Shown here in pieces: positions 46,391-54,023 of a stretch of DNA of 64,000 nt (positions within the stretch are counted from its first letter, which is position 1; each line of letters starts with the position of its first letter). Source of the stretch: Paenibacillus aceti (GTDB lineage: Bacteria > Bacillota > Bacilli > Paenibacillales > Paenibacillaceae); NCBI RefSeq assembly GCF_003614185.1, contig NZ_KZ987724.1, forward strand, positions 1,775,360-1,839,359, in the 5' to 3' direction. The notes under the pieces are model-generated. The model was not told the origin of the DNA. It searched no databases and was given only the letters and a program-made list of their open reading frames with translations. Made by a program: the position numbers and the translations under genes.

Positions 46391-47071
46391 ATGAATAAAT
46401 GGTTGAAAGCATTGCTATTCCTGCTAGGCGCTGCAATTCTGACCCGGTTCATTCCCTTCTCGGGATGGTTCCGTATTATCGATACGATGTTTCATGAGCT
46501 AGGTCATGCTATTCTGACCCTGCTCCTGTCCGGTAAGGTGCTGCGCATCGTGCTGAATCCCGATCACAGCGGGGTCACCTATTCCATTCTGCAGCCGGGC
46601 TGGAGCCAATTCATCGTGTCTCTTGCTGGCTATATCACAGCTTCCTTATGCTCAATTGCCATGTTCTTCGGCTATTACAAGCAAAAGCAAGCAGCCGGGC
46701 TCATCGCCATTAGTGTCGTCGCACTGACCACGGTTGTCTTATTCGTACACTCGGGGTACGGACTGTGGTGGCTTCTCTTTTTCATTCTGGTGAATCTGCT
46801 GTTCTATTTTATTGGCGGACGGGTCCGCAATTTCTATTATTTGCTGCTAGCCTTCCTATGTTTAGAGGAATCGGTGGTTGGTCCGATCTTCCTGCTGGCA
46901 CAATCGATCCTTCACCCCGATCAAGCAGGCGATGCCACCAACTTGGCGAATATGACCATCCTGCCTGCTGTGGTGTGGGCCTTATTATTCGTGCTGATCG
47001 CATGCTTATGCGCTAGACTGGCATTACAATTCTATTGGAAAATCGGCAGCCGTGCTCAACGGAACGGATAG
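46391..47071 (+). CDS. M50-family membrane metallopeptidase (M50B-like)
   Basis: The 226-residue protein has the zinc motif HELGHA in the first third (DTMFHELGHAILTLLLSGK) and about six membrane helices. It fits the M50B-like family found in Bacilli and has no PDZ domain. The LDG-type second motif of site-2 proteases is not evident, so the protein may not be an active intramembrane protease. ATG at 46391 has GAGAGG upstream. It converges with an MFS gene. Confidence 0.83.
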   Translation: MNKWLKALLFLLGAAILTRFIPFSGWFRIIDTMFHELGHAILTLLLSGKVLRIVLNPDHSGVTYSILQPGWSQFIVSLAGYITASLCSIAMFFGYYKQKQAAGLIAISVVALTTVVLFVHSGYGLWWLLFFILVNLLFYFIGGRVRNFYYLLLAFLCLEESVVGPIFLLAQSILHPDQAGDATNLANMTILPAVVWALLFVLIACLCARLALQFYWKIGSRAQRNG

Positions 47072-47136
47072 CGCTTAGCTCATCAGAAACTCCATATGGA
47101 CATCAACAATGTCCCGTAAAATATCCAGGTTGGCCC

Positions 47137-48561
47137 TTACGCTTGCAGCTGGACGCTATGCTCTTTAGCAAGGTCTGCTACAGGCCTTCTAATGAACAAG
47201 GAAAGAGCAATATTAACTACAGCTAGACAAAAGCTGATGATAAATACAAATGAAGTCCCGGCAGCAGTAGCACCTGGCAAGTCATTCGCGAAGCCGGACA
47301 GATAGCTGCTTTGCTTCGTAGCGAAAAGAGAGACCATGACAGCAATCCCTACCGCACCGGATACTTGTTGAGAGGTTTGTGTAATAGCAATGCCATCTGG
47401 ATAATATTGCATCGGCAGTGCATTTAATGTATTCGTCTGTACTGATGCCAGCACCATACCAACTCCAAGCATCATTATAAGATGGGTGACCACCATAATC
47501 CATAGAGCTGTCTCTGTCCCATACAGGGCATATAGTCCATAACCTACAGCAACAAGAATAGTCCCAGGTGTAATTACAGCACGGGGCCCATATCTGTCAA
47601 ATAATCGGCCAATCGTCGGCGCTAGAATACAATTCAGTAGGCTACCTGGAAGCATGATCAAACCAGTCATAAATGCTGAAACCAGAAGAGCCATCTGCAA
47701 ATACATCGGTAGTATTACAAGCATCGATAGCATATTCAAGAAGGTGATCATATTCATCAATAGACCTAATATGAACACTGGATACCGGAATGCCTGCAAA
47801 TTTAACATAGGTTGCTCTAACTTGGTCTGACGGATAGCAAATAAAATCAATGCTATCATTCCTACAATAATTGTTCCTATAACAAGCTGGCTCGTCCAGC
47901 CATAATCCCCTCCGACACTTACACTATACACTATGCCGCCGAAACCAATCGTGGATAATACAACGGACAGCATATCGATCGATACCTTACGAGTTTCATT
48001 CACATTTGGAATGTGAACGAAACCGAAGATCAGCGAGAACAATAAGAATGGAGTGGTGAACCAGAAGATCCAATGCCAGGATAGCATATCCAATATCATT
48101 CCTGCTAATGTAGGGCCAAAAACTGGACCCGCTAAAGTGACGAGGCCCATTACCCCCATCGCCATCCCCCGTTTCTGAGGCGGGTAAATCGTGAAAATCA
48201 CATTCTGTGTTAAGGGAAGAATAATCGCCAGCCCGGCAGCTTGAATTACGCGCGCTATCAACAACACGCTAAATATCGGCGCTAATGCAGCAAGAAAAGT
48301 ACCTACTATTGATAAAATTAAAGATGTCATAAACATCTGGCGTGTAGTGAACTTCTGCATTAAGATGCCTGTTACCGGAACCAAAATACCAAGTGTTAAG
48401 AAATACCCTGTAGCTAACCACTGAATCGTCGTAGCATCAGTATTAAAAATATTGATTAAGTCCCCCAGTGCTATATTGAGTGCCGTTTCACTAAACAGAC
48501 CCACAAAGCCAGCAACTAAGAGAGCCGCCATAATAGGTCCTGTTTTGATACTTTTATTCAC
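47137..48561 (-). CDS. MFS drug efflux transporter, DHA2 family (LmrB/EmrB-like)
   Basis: The 474-residue protein has about 14 membrane helices, with motif A-like GILMQKFTTRQMFM and motif C VTLAGPVFGPTLAGMILDMLSWHWIFW. It resembles B. subtilis LmrB, a lincomycin/puromycin-type pump. It starts at GTG 48561 with GGAG upstream. The start overlaps the end of a TetR-like stub in another frame, and operator-like palindromes lie upstream, so its repressor has probably been lost and expression may be constitutive. Confidence 0.92.
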   Translation of the reverse strand: MNKSIKTGPIMAALLVAGFVGLFSETALNIALGDLINIFNTDATTIQWLATGYFLTLGILVPVTGILMQKFTTRQMFMTSLILSIVGTFLAALAPIFSVLLIARVIQAAGLAIILPLTQNVIFTIYPPQKRGMAMGVMGLVTLAGPVFGPTLAGMILDMLSWHWIFWFTTPFLLFSLIFGFVHIPNVNETRKVSIDMLSVVLSTIGFGGIVYSVSVGGDYGWTSQLVIGTIIVGMIALILFAIRQTKLEQPMLNLQAFRYPVFILGLLMNMITFLNMLSMLVILPMYLQMALLVSAFMTGLIMLPGSLLNCILAPTIGRLFDRYGPRAVITPGTILVAVGYGLYALYGTETALWIMVVTHLIMMLGVGMVLASVQTNTLNALPMQYYPDGIAITQTSQQVSGAVGIAVMVSLFATKQSSYLSGFANDLPGATAAGTSFVFIISFCLAVVNIALSLFIRRPVADLAKEHSVQLQA

Positions 48562-48637
48562 TTAAAAGAACTCCTTCAATCATTTTTTGGAAAGTCGCGA
48601 TGTCGACGTCAGCGATAATTTTTCCTTTTATTGTGAG
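48554..48637 (-). pseudogene. C-terminal stub of a TetR-type regulator
   Basis: In the frame that ends AGT GAA TAA across the MFS start, about 26 codons read IKGKIIADVDIATFQKMIEG plus VLLSE, which looks like a TetR-family C-terminus. In-frame TAG and TGA codons close it at the 5' side. In Bacillus lmrAB the TetR repressor gene lies directly before the pump gene, often overlapping it. The rest of the regulator is absent here. Confidence 0.45.
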
Positions 48638-48664
48638 TGCACTCTATCATTTCCGATCGGTCTG
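48635..48664. promoter_or_regulatory. Operator-like palindromes upstream of the MFS gene
   Basis: GAGTGCACTC (48635-48644) is a perfect 10-bp palindrome. AGACCGATCGG on the minus strand (about 48653-48663) resembles the AGACCRGTC core of the LmrA/YxaF operator. Both lie upstream of the pump gene where its own repressor would bind. Confidence 0.4.
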
Positions 48665-48779
48665 TTTTTAAATATAACAAAAATAAAATTTCTGATGTAA
48701 GTGTTTTTTCTACGCTCTATATGTAAAATTCATATTTTGGACAAACTTTTTCTCAGAAAATCCCTCTTTCAGGTACATA

Positions 48780-49406
48780 TTAGGACAAAACTTGAGTCTC
48801 CTTCAAAGTCGCCTGCACATCCCGCTCCGGATTTATGCTTCGGATCAGATCTTCACTGACAACTGCGCCGTTATAAATCTCTTCAACTGCATACTCCGGC
48901 AGCTCCAGCTCATAGTAATCCTCGGCCCAATCCACATAATCGGCCGCTGCTTCATAGATCATTCCTAAGAGGAAGCTCGAACCATCATTTAGTCCTGAAG
49001 AATCTACGTCGCCACAGTTCCATACTGTATCTCCACACTCTCTCCACAAGCAGAAGGTTACATCTTCCTTGCAGAGTGAATCATCATTCAGCCGGGCCAG
49101 CAGAGCGGGTGGCACCTGCTCGTAAATTCCCGGCCAAGCCTCGCCATCCTCTCGAGCATAGGGACTCATTTCCGATTCATGATCAAATCCCTTGATTATG
49201 ATTCCTTCAGGGGCGAACACAAGATAAAGCTCATCCCCGGCGCCATTACTGATGCTGAACAATTCTGCATCTTCTTCCCACTGCGGATTGTACTGGTATC
49301 TGCGCAGCCAATCCTCCGAGCACAATATAATATCCAGTGTACTCATCGCAATTAAATTCCGTCTTAACTGTTCCGGTTCCATAAAAGGCTTGGGCCATTT
49401 ACGCAT
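48780..49406 (-). CDS. Uncharacterised acidic protein
   Basis: I do not recognise this 208-residue protein. It is strongly acidic, without signal peptide or membrane helix, with segments such as FAPEGIIIKGFDHESEMSPY and PALLARLNDDSLCKEDVTFCLW that resemble predicted cytosolic proteins of the DUF2262/YfbM-like kind found near toxin-immunity loci, but I cannot assign a family. ATG at 49406 has GGAG 8 nt upstream. It has no clear operon partner; the next element upstream is a LysE-like stub. Confidence 0.7.
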   Translation of the reverse strand: MRKWPKPFMEPEQLRRNLIAMSTLDIILCSEDWLRRYQYNPQWEEDAELFSISNGAGDELYLVFAPEGIIIKGFDHESEMSPYAREDGEAWPGIYEQVPPALLARLNDDSLCKEDVTFCLWRECGDTVWNCGDVDSSGLNDGSSFLLGMIYEAAADYVDWAEDYYELELPEYAVEEIYNGAVVSEDLIRSINPERDVQATLKETQVLS

Positions 49407-49421
49407 AGTTTCCACTCCATT

Positions 49422-49655
49422 CTATTCTATACCCCTGGCTGGTGAGTATTTGAACGCTAAATATAACATATAACCTACGCCAAAGATCGTCAAAGGTAGC
49501 TCAATCATCGGCATAAATCGGACAAGCAATATATTAAAAAAACTGCACAATACAATAATAGCAAAAATTCCCGCGCCAACGCCGAAACAAGTAAAACGAT
49601 GATTGGACAAATTGAGCGAGGGGAGTCCATCCGCTTTAGGGCTGACCGACCCCAC
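49422..49655 (-). pseudogene. LysE-family exporter, N-terminal fragment
   Basis: The 77-codon frame reads GAGIFAIIVLCSFFNILLVR and MIELPLTIFGVGYMLYLAFK, which matches helices 2 and 3 of LysE/EamB exporters. In place of the conserved TPGPNN motif it has SPKADG, and the C-terminal half (three helices) is missing: the frame stops after AFKYSPARGIE. It is therefore a decayed remnant. Assignment is by pattern only. Confidence 0.6.
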
Positions 49656-49730
49656 ACCTACTATAATGCTGGGGAGATGATGACCCGATTGAGCATGACC
49701 ATCTATTATCCGGCTTATTAGGGGTTAGAG

Positions 49731-49922
49731 GATGAATAACTGCATATATGCAACTAAATTTGCCCTAGAGGCGCTCCATAGCGGATATAACTGCTTTTCT
49801 GCAACTATTCAGACGGTTCTCGGCTGATCGAGGCTTAAGCTCAGGAAATAGTTGTATATTCGCAACTATTTCCTGATTTCAAGGCCATTTACCGAGGAAT
49901 AAGTGCATTATTGCAACTAATT
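49731..49922. repeat. Interspersed repeat family B, copy 2 (four units)
   Basis: GATGAATAACTGCATATATG (49731), GCGGATATAACTGCTTTTCTG (49781), GGAAATAGTTGTATATTCGC (49844) and GGAATAAGTGCATTATTGC (49896) each lead into CAACTA. They correspond in order and orientation to the four units at 18468-18665, including the linking ATTCAGACGG and GAGGCTTAA. The 49656-49961 gap contains nothing else. Confidence 0.82.
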
Positions 49923-49961
49923 AGCTATCTATGAAATCGACTAGGCAAGTAGGGTCAGAAA

Positions 49962-50714
49962 TCAGAAATTAAATACTTGACTCCAGTCAAATGCGGCGGA
50001 TTCCTCCATACTCTTAGGCCAGTCTCTGCACCATAACGGCACCTCAGGGCGCTCCACTCGATCCAGGCTAGGTGTGTAAGGCTTCAGATCGAGAACAGGG
50101 CTATGGTCATTAGCATCAATATAAGCGATTTGGATGACTCCTTCCTCATCATCGATAGCCATGATTTGTGAAGCGGTCAGAGCGATCGGATTGGGACGGA
50201 TCGGGGACTGAGCAAATGACAGATAAGCACCTTTAATATTTTCGAACGGCCCGTATACCATAGCGCATGCCATCAATTCCACTTGCTCCGTTCGTCTATA
50301 TGTTGCCCGCGATGGATTGTTTCGTAAATGAGACGTCATCGAGCATACCTCCACATCGACATTCGTCTCCTTGAACTCTTGATCATGATAAAGGGCAATA
50401 CCCGGTGCATGGGGATCTACGTCAATTTTCTCTTGCGTGATGATTTCGACCCGCCGCAAAGAAACGACCGGATAACTGGGTACTTGCTTCAATATGAAGT
50501 TGTATTGCTTGGCGATTTCGGCCACACTGCATCCAAGATCCCGCAGCATAATAATTTTCTGCAAGACGGGAATTTGCTCCACGGAATAATGACGATAACC
50601 GGTTTGATTATCGATCTGCGCTGGCTTTAAAAGACCCGTCTCATCATAATAACGCAGCATTCGAATGGACACCTGAGTCAGCTTCGAGAATTCCCCAATT
50701 CTAAATATGGTCAT
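49962..50714 (-). CDS. MerR-type regulator fused in frame to a partial GyrI domain and the C-terminal part of TsaA/TrmO
   Basis: Residues 1-75 form a MerR winged helix (FSKLTQVSIRMLRYYDETGL, GYRHYSVEQI). Residues about 100-168 look like the effector-binding GyrI domain (GIALYHDQEFKETNVDVEV, VYGPFENIKGAY), but its end is missing. From about 169 the sequence becomes SPIRPNPIALTASQI and SPVLDLKPYTPSLD, the C-terminal half of the TsaA/TrmO tRNA methyltransferase family. The TsaA N-terminal part with the SAM site is absent. The frame is open throughout. An in-frame deletion joining two neighbouring genes is the simplest explanation; whether the 250-residue product works is unknown. Confidence 0.75.
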   Translation of the reverse strand: MTIFRIGEFSKLTQVSIRMLRYYDETGLLKPAQIDNQTGYRHYSVEQIPVLQKIIMLRDLGCSVAEIAKQYNFILKQVPSYPVVSLRRVEIITQEKIDVDPHAPGIALYHDQEFKETNVDVEVCSMTSHLRNNPSRATYRRTEQVELMACAMVYGPFENIKGAYLSFAQSPIRPNPIALTASQIMAIDDEEGVIQIAYIDANDHSPVLDLKPYTPSLDRVERPEVPLWCRDWPKSMEESAAFDWSQVFNF

Positions 50715-50798
50715 CAGCTCCTGTTATATAGGCACGTACTCTGCCGCTTATGACGATATTATACCTGAACCCTTGGACGCTAACGAGCGAAATAACGA

Positions 50799-50839
50799 AG
50801 GACCTCCCTGCCGGATTGGATATCTGCGTGGGAGGTCCT
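50799..50839 (-). terminator. Terminator downstream of the 43-residue ORF
   Basis: AGGACCTCCC pairs perfectly with GGGAGGTCCT; on the minus strand it is followed by TCGTTATTT. It lies 14 bp beyond the small ORF's stop and is not near the end of any other minus-strand gene. Confidence 0.7.
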
Positions 50840-50852
50840 CATATGAATCTAT

Positions 50853-50984
50853 TCAGTTTTTCTGGACGTGGTTAAGCACCACTCGCTCTTGCGAACGATA
50901 AGTCTCGCATGGCGTCCGCTTGGTTCTGGCGTTTGCAATCAGACTTAACAGAACCAGAGCAATATTGAACACCATAGCCAGCAT
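50853..50984 (-). CDS. Small membrane protein ORF (43 residues), unrecognised
   Basis: ATG at 50984 has GGAGG with ideal 8-nt spacing. The product has one hydrophobic helix (MLAMVFNIALVLLSLIANA), a basic stretch RTKR and a hydrophilic tail. A perfect terminator hairpin follows, so the unit has its own translation start and end. It may be a real small protein or the end of a lost gene; no family is recognised. Confidence 0.45.
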   Translation of the reverse strand: MLAMVFNIALVLLSLIANARTKRTPCETYRSQERVVLNHVQKN

Positions 50985-51031
50985 AATCGCCGCCTCCATC
51001 GATACGGCCGCCGTTTAAAGAGCAGGAGCTG

Positions 51032-51529
51032 GTGTCCTTCACCGAGGAGCCGAGATCCATGGGACGGCCGGCCAAAATGTGGAGGCTCACTTCGGAAGCA
51101 AACCGACTCTTTCCCGACGGGTATGCTGATCTGACCTTAAGTCTGATCGATTCTATGAAGGAAGCGTTCGGAGAAGAAGGATTAGAGAAAATGCTGGAGA
51201 TTCGCAATCGCCAGCAAATTAAGGAGTACCAGAGCAAGGTGTCCCGCAGCCTGCCCTTGGAGGGTAAATTAAAGGCATTTGCAGTAACACGAACCGCTGA
51301 GGGGTATATGGCGGAGATCATCGATAATGAGGATGGAACCTATTATTTCATTGAGAAGCATTGTCCGATCTGCGAGGCGGCCCGCGCCTGCTCCAGTCTG
51401 TGCAGGAACGAAGCAGACCTGTTTCAACAAGTGCTGGGCGATGATCTGGTGATTGAGCGAAGCGAGCATATCTTGGAGGGGGACAATCGTTGCGTGTTTG
51501 TCATCACTCCTAATAATACGACAACATGA
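51032..51529 (+). pseudogene. SufR/COG2345-type transcriptional regulator, HTH domain lost
   Basis: The open frame reads FTEEPRSMGRPAKMWRLTSE, the region that normally follows the winged helix in DeoR/SufR-like regulators, and continues to a C-terminal Cys cluster (HCPICEAARACSSLCRNE) that fits an Fe-S or zinc site. Upstream, in frame, a stop appears 50 nt before the frame's first GTG and no HTH is present; that DNA instead encodes the small ORF on the other strand. A 5' deletion is therefore likely. A good terminator follows the stop. Confidence 0.72.
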
Positions 51530-51557
51530 AATAGAGCACCCAAGCGGGCGCTCTATT
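51530..51557. terminator. Bidirectional terminator
   Basis: AATAGAGCACCC pairs with GGGCGCTCTATT around AAGC-type loop bases, between the regulator fragment (plus) and the BlaR1-like gene (minus). Confidence 0.82.
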
Positions 51558-51585
51558 CTAGAGCTTATCATTCATAGGTTCACCG

Positions 51586-52947
51586 CTAATTCGTCGGCTC
51601 AGTTCCAGCCTTCAAGATGAATACTCCCGACTCCTCCAGTACCATAGCATCCGCTTCCTTCGCCGATGGCATACTCGCTCTCAGCTCCACTGTAGGCGAT
51701 GCAGATGCGCTAGGCACAACGGAGAAATCTAATGATGACTGCTGGTCCTGTATCAAGATCGGATTGTCCTGACTGGCTGCCTCCCCCTCTGAGGGCTGAG
51801 GTACAGGCACCATCATCTCTGGCTGTTCCTTCGGAGTCCCGGACAGCTCCTTATCCGCTGATTCCGAATCCATCGAAGCTTCGTCAGAAGATTCACCTTT
51901 CTCCGTCTGATCCGATGAATTACCAGTTCCCATAACCGGCTGCACAGATTCTCCCAGCGAAGCTTCGGATTCGTCAGGCTTGGCCGGGTTCAACTGTATC
52001 ACCGCGCCGATGATTAATATGGCCGAGAGGATGATGGCGAGCAGCGATGGCCCCCATTTTTTGACCCGGGTATCCATGATCGAACGCACCCTTCTCTGCA
52101 GATTCAGCTTATTGTTGGAGAAGCTGGTTGATAATAAGATCGCCCTTTGTCCTGCCTGACGCTTCATCGAGCCAATAATCGCTTCCACATACTGCTGCCG
52201 GTACTGAATATCGGAATAGTGAATCACTTCCTCATCGCAGGAAAGCTCGCATTGCAGTTCGATTTCCCGGGCCATCCGGTACACAAAAGGATTGAACCAA
52301 TGCAGTGCGGTCGCCATAAATATCAATATTTTCGCCAAAATATCCCCACGCTTGAGATGAACCAGCTCATGCTTCAAGAAGAACTGAAGCTCGTGCCTTG
52401 AAATGTCGGCGGAAGGCAGCAGAATAACCGGACGGAACAAGCCGATCAGCATCGGGCTGAGAATGCCGGGGCATACCTGCAGCCTCACCGGACGGGTAAT
52501 CCTCATACTCTCCTTCATCTCCTGCAATAGAAGCAGACCTTGCTCATCGGAGTATGCTGCGCCCCAGCGTCGTACCATACCCAGAAATCGTCTATGCTGA
52601 TGGATATGATAGATGACGAACAAGCTCAACCCCATGCCCCAGATGGCGAACAGCAATATATGCCAAGGGAACAACGCAATGGCCTCTACGGAAGAAGCTG
52701 GCGGAAGGGCATTCATAGAATCCTGCGACTGTTGCAACATCGGAATCCATGCATCAATTGTGAACAGGGGGGAGGAGAAATGAAAACGGAACGGGATGAT
52801 CAGTCCAACTGCGATCACCAGCCAAGCGTAATATCGTCCACTTGCTGTAAAACGCCGCTGCAAAACCGGCATCAACGCCATATAGAGCATCCCTATTACC
52901 GTCATGGAAAACGAGCATTCCAATAGCGCAATCATGAAGGTATGCAT
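51586..52947 (-). CDS. BlaR1/MecR1-like M56 family metallopeptidase
   Basis: The 453-residue membrane protein has four N-terminal helices and the gluzincin motif HELVH in FFLKHELVHLKRGD, with a further likely zinc ligand in ELQCELSCDEEV. After a helix (SLLAIILSAILIIGAVIQL) comes a Ser/Glu/Pro-rich external tail of about 130 residues instead of a penicillin-binding sensor domain, so its signal is probably not a beta-lactam. The gene starts 1 bp after the BlaI-like gene. No beta-lactamase gene is near. Confidence 0.9.
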   Translation of the reverse strand: MHTFMIALLECSFSMTVIGMLYMALMPVLQRRFTASGRYYAWLVIAVGLIIPFRFHFSSPLFTIDAWIPMLQQSQDSMNALPPASSVEAIALFPWHILLFAIWGMGLSLFVIYHIHQHRRFLGMVRRWGAAYSDEQGLLLLQEMKESMRITRPVRLQVCPGILSPMLIGLFRPVILLPSADISRHELQFFLKHELVHLKRGDILAKILIFMATALHWFNPFVYRMAREIELQCELSCDEEVIHYSDIQYRQQYVEAIIGSMKRQAGQRAILLSTSFSNNKLNLQRRVRSIMDTRVKKWGPSLLAIILSAILIIGAVIQLNPAKPDESEASLGESVQPVMGTGNSSDQTEKGESSDEASMDSESADKELSGTPKEQPEMMVPVPQPSEGEAASQDNPILIQDQQSSLDFSVVPSASASPTVELRASMPSAKEADAMVLEESGVFILKAGTEPTN

Positions 52948-52948
52948 C

Positions 52949-53326
52949 TCATTCCCTCCGTTCTTTGGCCCATTTCAGCAACTCATCCAGTTCCTGATCA
53001 CTCGGCCGCTTGCCATTGTATAACGTATTGATGAAGCTCAAGAAGGAATTCTCATGGTACTGCTTCATGAAATGCTCTGTTTCCAGAGCAAGATATTCTT
53101 CCTTATCGATCAGAGGAAAATAACTGCGCTCCTTCCCCTGCTTCTCCGTGCGTAGGAATCCCCGCTCCACCAGACGCATCATAAGGGAAATCACCGTAGG
53201 CGCTTTCCACTTCCGCTCTTTACCGAGCTGTTCCATGACCATGGCGGTCGTAATCGGCGGTTCATTCGCCCACACTACCTTCATAATTTCGAATTCAGCA
53301 TCCGGTAATTTCTTGATGTTGTCCAC
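52949..53326 (-). CDS. BlaI/MecI/CopY-family transcriptional repressor
   Basis: The 125-residue protein has a winged helix (LPDAEFEIMKVVWANEPPIT, APTVISLMMRLVERGFLRTE) and a C-terminal dimerisation region. Like BlaI and MecI it should be cut by the M56 protease encoded next. It starts at GTG with GGAGTG upstream. Two 20-bp dyads overlap and precede its promoter, which supports autoregulation. Confidence 0.94.
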   Translation of the reverse strand: MDNIKKLPDAEFEIMKVVWANEPPITTAMVMEQLGKERKWKAPTVISLMMRLVERGFLRTEKQGKERSYFPLIDKEEYLALETEHFMKQYHENSFLSFINTLYNGKRPSDQELDELLKWAKERRE

Positions 53327-53364
53327 AAAGCTTCACTCCTTTTTAGGCAACTGTCTTTTTTGAT

Positions 53365-53393
53365 ATTTTACATCCGTCTAAAATCAAAGTCAA
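53365..53393 (-). promoter_or_regulatory. blaI-like promoter with operator dyad 1
   Basis: On the minus strand TTGACT (53388-53393), 17 bp and TAAAAT (53365-53370) make a strong promoter. The dyad ATTTTA-N8-TAAAAT (53365-53384) covers the -10 box and most of the spacer. Confidence 0.8.
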
Positions 53394-53397
53394 TCTT

Positions 53398-53417
53398 ATT
53401 TTACATTTGCCTAAAAT
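53398..53417. promoter_or_regulatory. Operator dyad 2 upstream of -35
   Basis: ATTTTACATTTGCCTAAAAT has the same ATTTTA-N8-TAAAAT form as dyad 1, 33 bp away (about three helical turns). Confidence 0.75.
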
Positions 53418-53431
53418 GAGAGAGCAGCTAT

Positions 53432-53929
53432 CTATTCACGCATTTCTTTCTCCAGCACATAGCACTCCTCTTCACGACTCATCGGGCTCAATATTTTGAC
53501 AATCTTAAATCCGCACTTATTAACATAGAAATGATGATTCCGTTTGGAGTAACCCGGGGTCTCGGCGATCCACTTCATCGTCTCTGGATATCTCCGCTCT
53601 ATGTATTGCCAGATGGCAAGTCCGATTCCGCGATTCTCCAATAATGGATCAACGAACAGGCAGCTCAGGCGATTCACCTTATTGGCATTGATCCATACAA
53701 TGACGGCTCCGACCACCTGATCATCCAATATCACCTTATAGGAGTGGGTTGGTGAATGTGCTCCCCATTTTCTGATATATTCGCCATTATCATATCCGGT
53801 GGGTCCCCCTTTATCACATCCCAGAAACAACCGGGTATCCGTATCAAAGGCACGGGTCATCATTTCAGTCAAAACAGCAACATCCTCGTCAGTTATGCAA
53901 TGGAACTGCAAATTCTCATAGTCTTCCAT
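53432..53929 (-). CDS. GNAT family N-acetyltransferase
   Basis: The 165-residue protein shows the GNAT core CLFVDPLLENRGIGLAIWQYIE and the C-terminal FYVNKCGFKIVK. The acceptor is unknown. It is a monocistronic gene lying upstream of the BlaI-like promoter on the same strand, with no terminator in the 100-bp gap. Confidence 0.85.
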   Translation of the reverse strand: MEDYENLQFHCITDEDVAVLTEMMTRAFDTDTRLFLGCDKGGPTGYDNGEYIRKWGAHSPTHSYKVILDDQVVGAVIVWINANKVNRLSCLFVDPLLENRGIGLAIWQYIERRYPETMKWIAETPGYSKRNHHFYVNKCGFKIVKILSPMSREEECYVLEKEMRE

Positions 53930-54023
53930 CCTGCTGCTTGCCCCCCATTCATATTTAGCGAGTCAAATTACGGCTCCGCGAATGAAATGAATATTTCAGA
54001 TCAGTCATGTACTTCCCTTATTT

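Noticed and set aside
47072-47140. Short minus-strand frame reading NLDILRDIVDVHMEFLMS downstream of the MFS gene
   Set aside because: It looks protein-like and could be another gene remnant, but at about 26 codons between stops there is too little to support it.
50872-51321. 149-codon minus-strand ORF
   Set aside because: It overlaps the regulator fragment and the better supported 43-residue ORF, and has no start signal or recognised domain.
51586-53326. A beta-lactam resistance operon
   Set aside because: The M56 protein lacks the penicillin-binding sensor domain and no beta-lactamase or mecA-type gene is adjacent.
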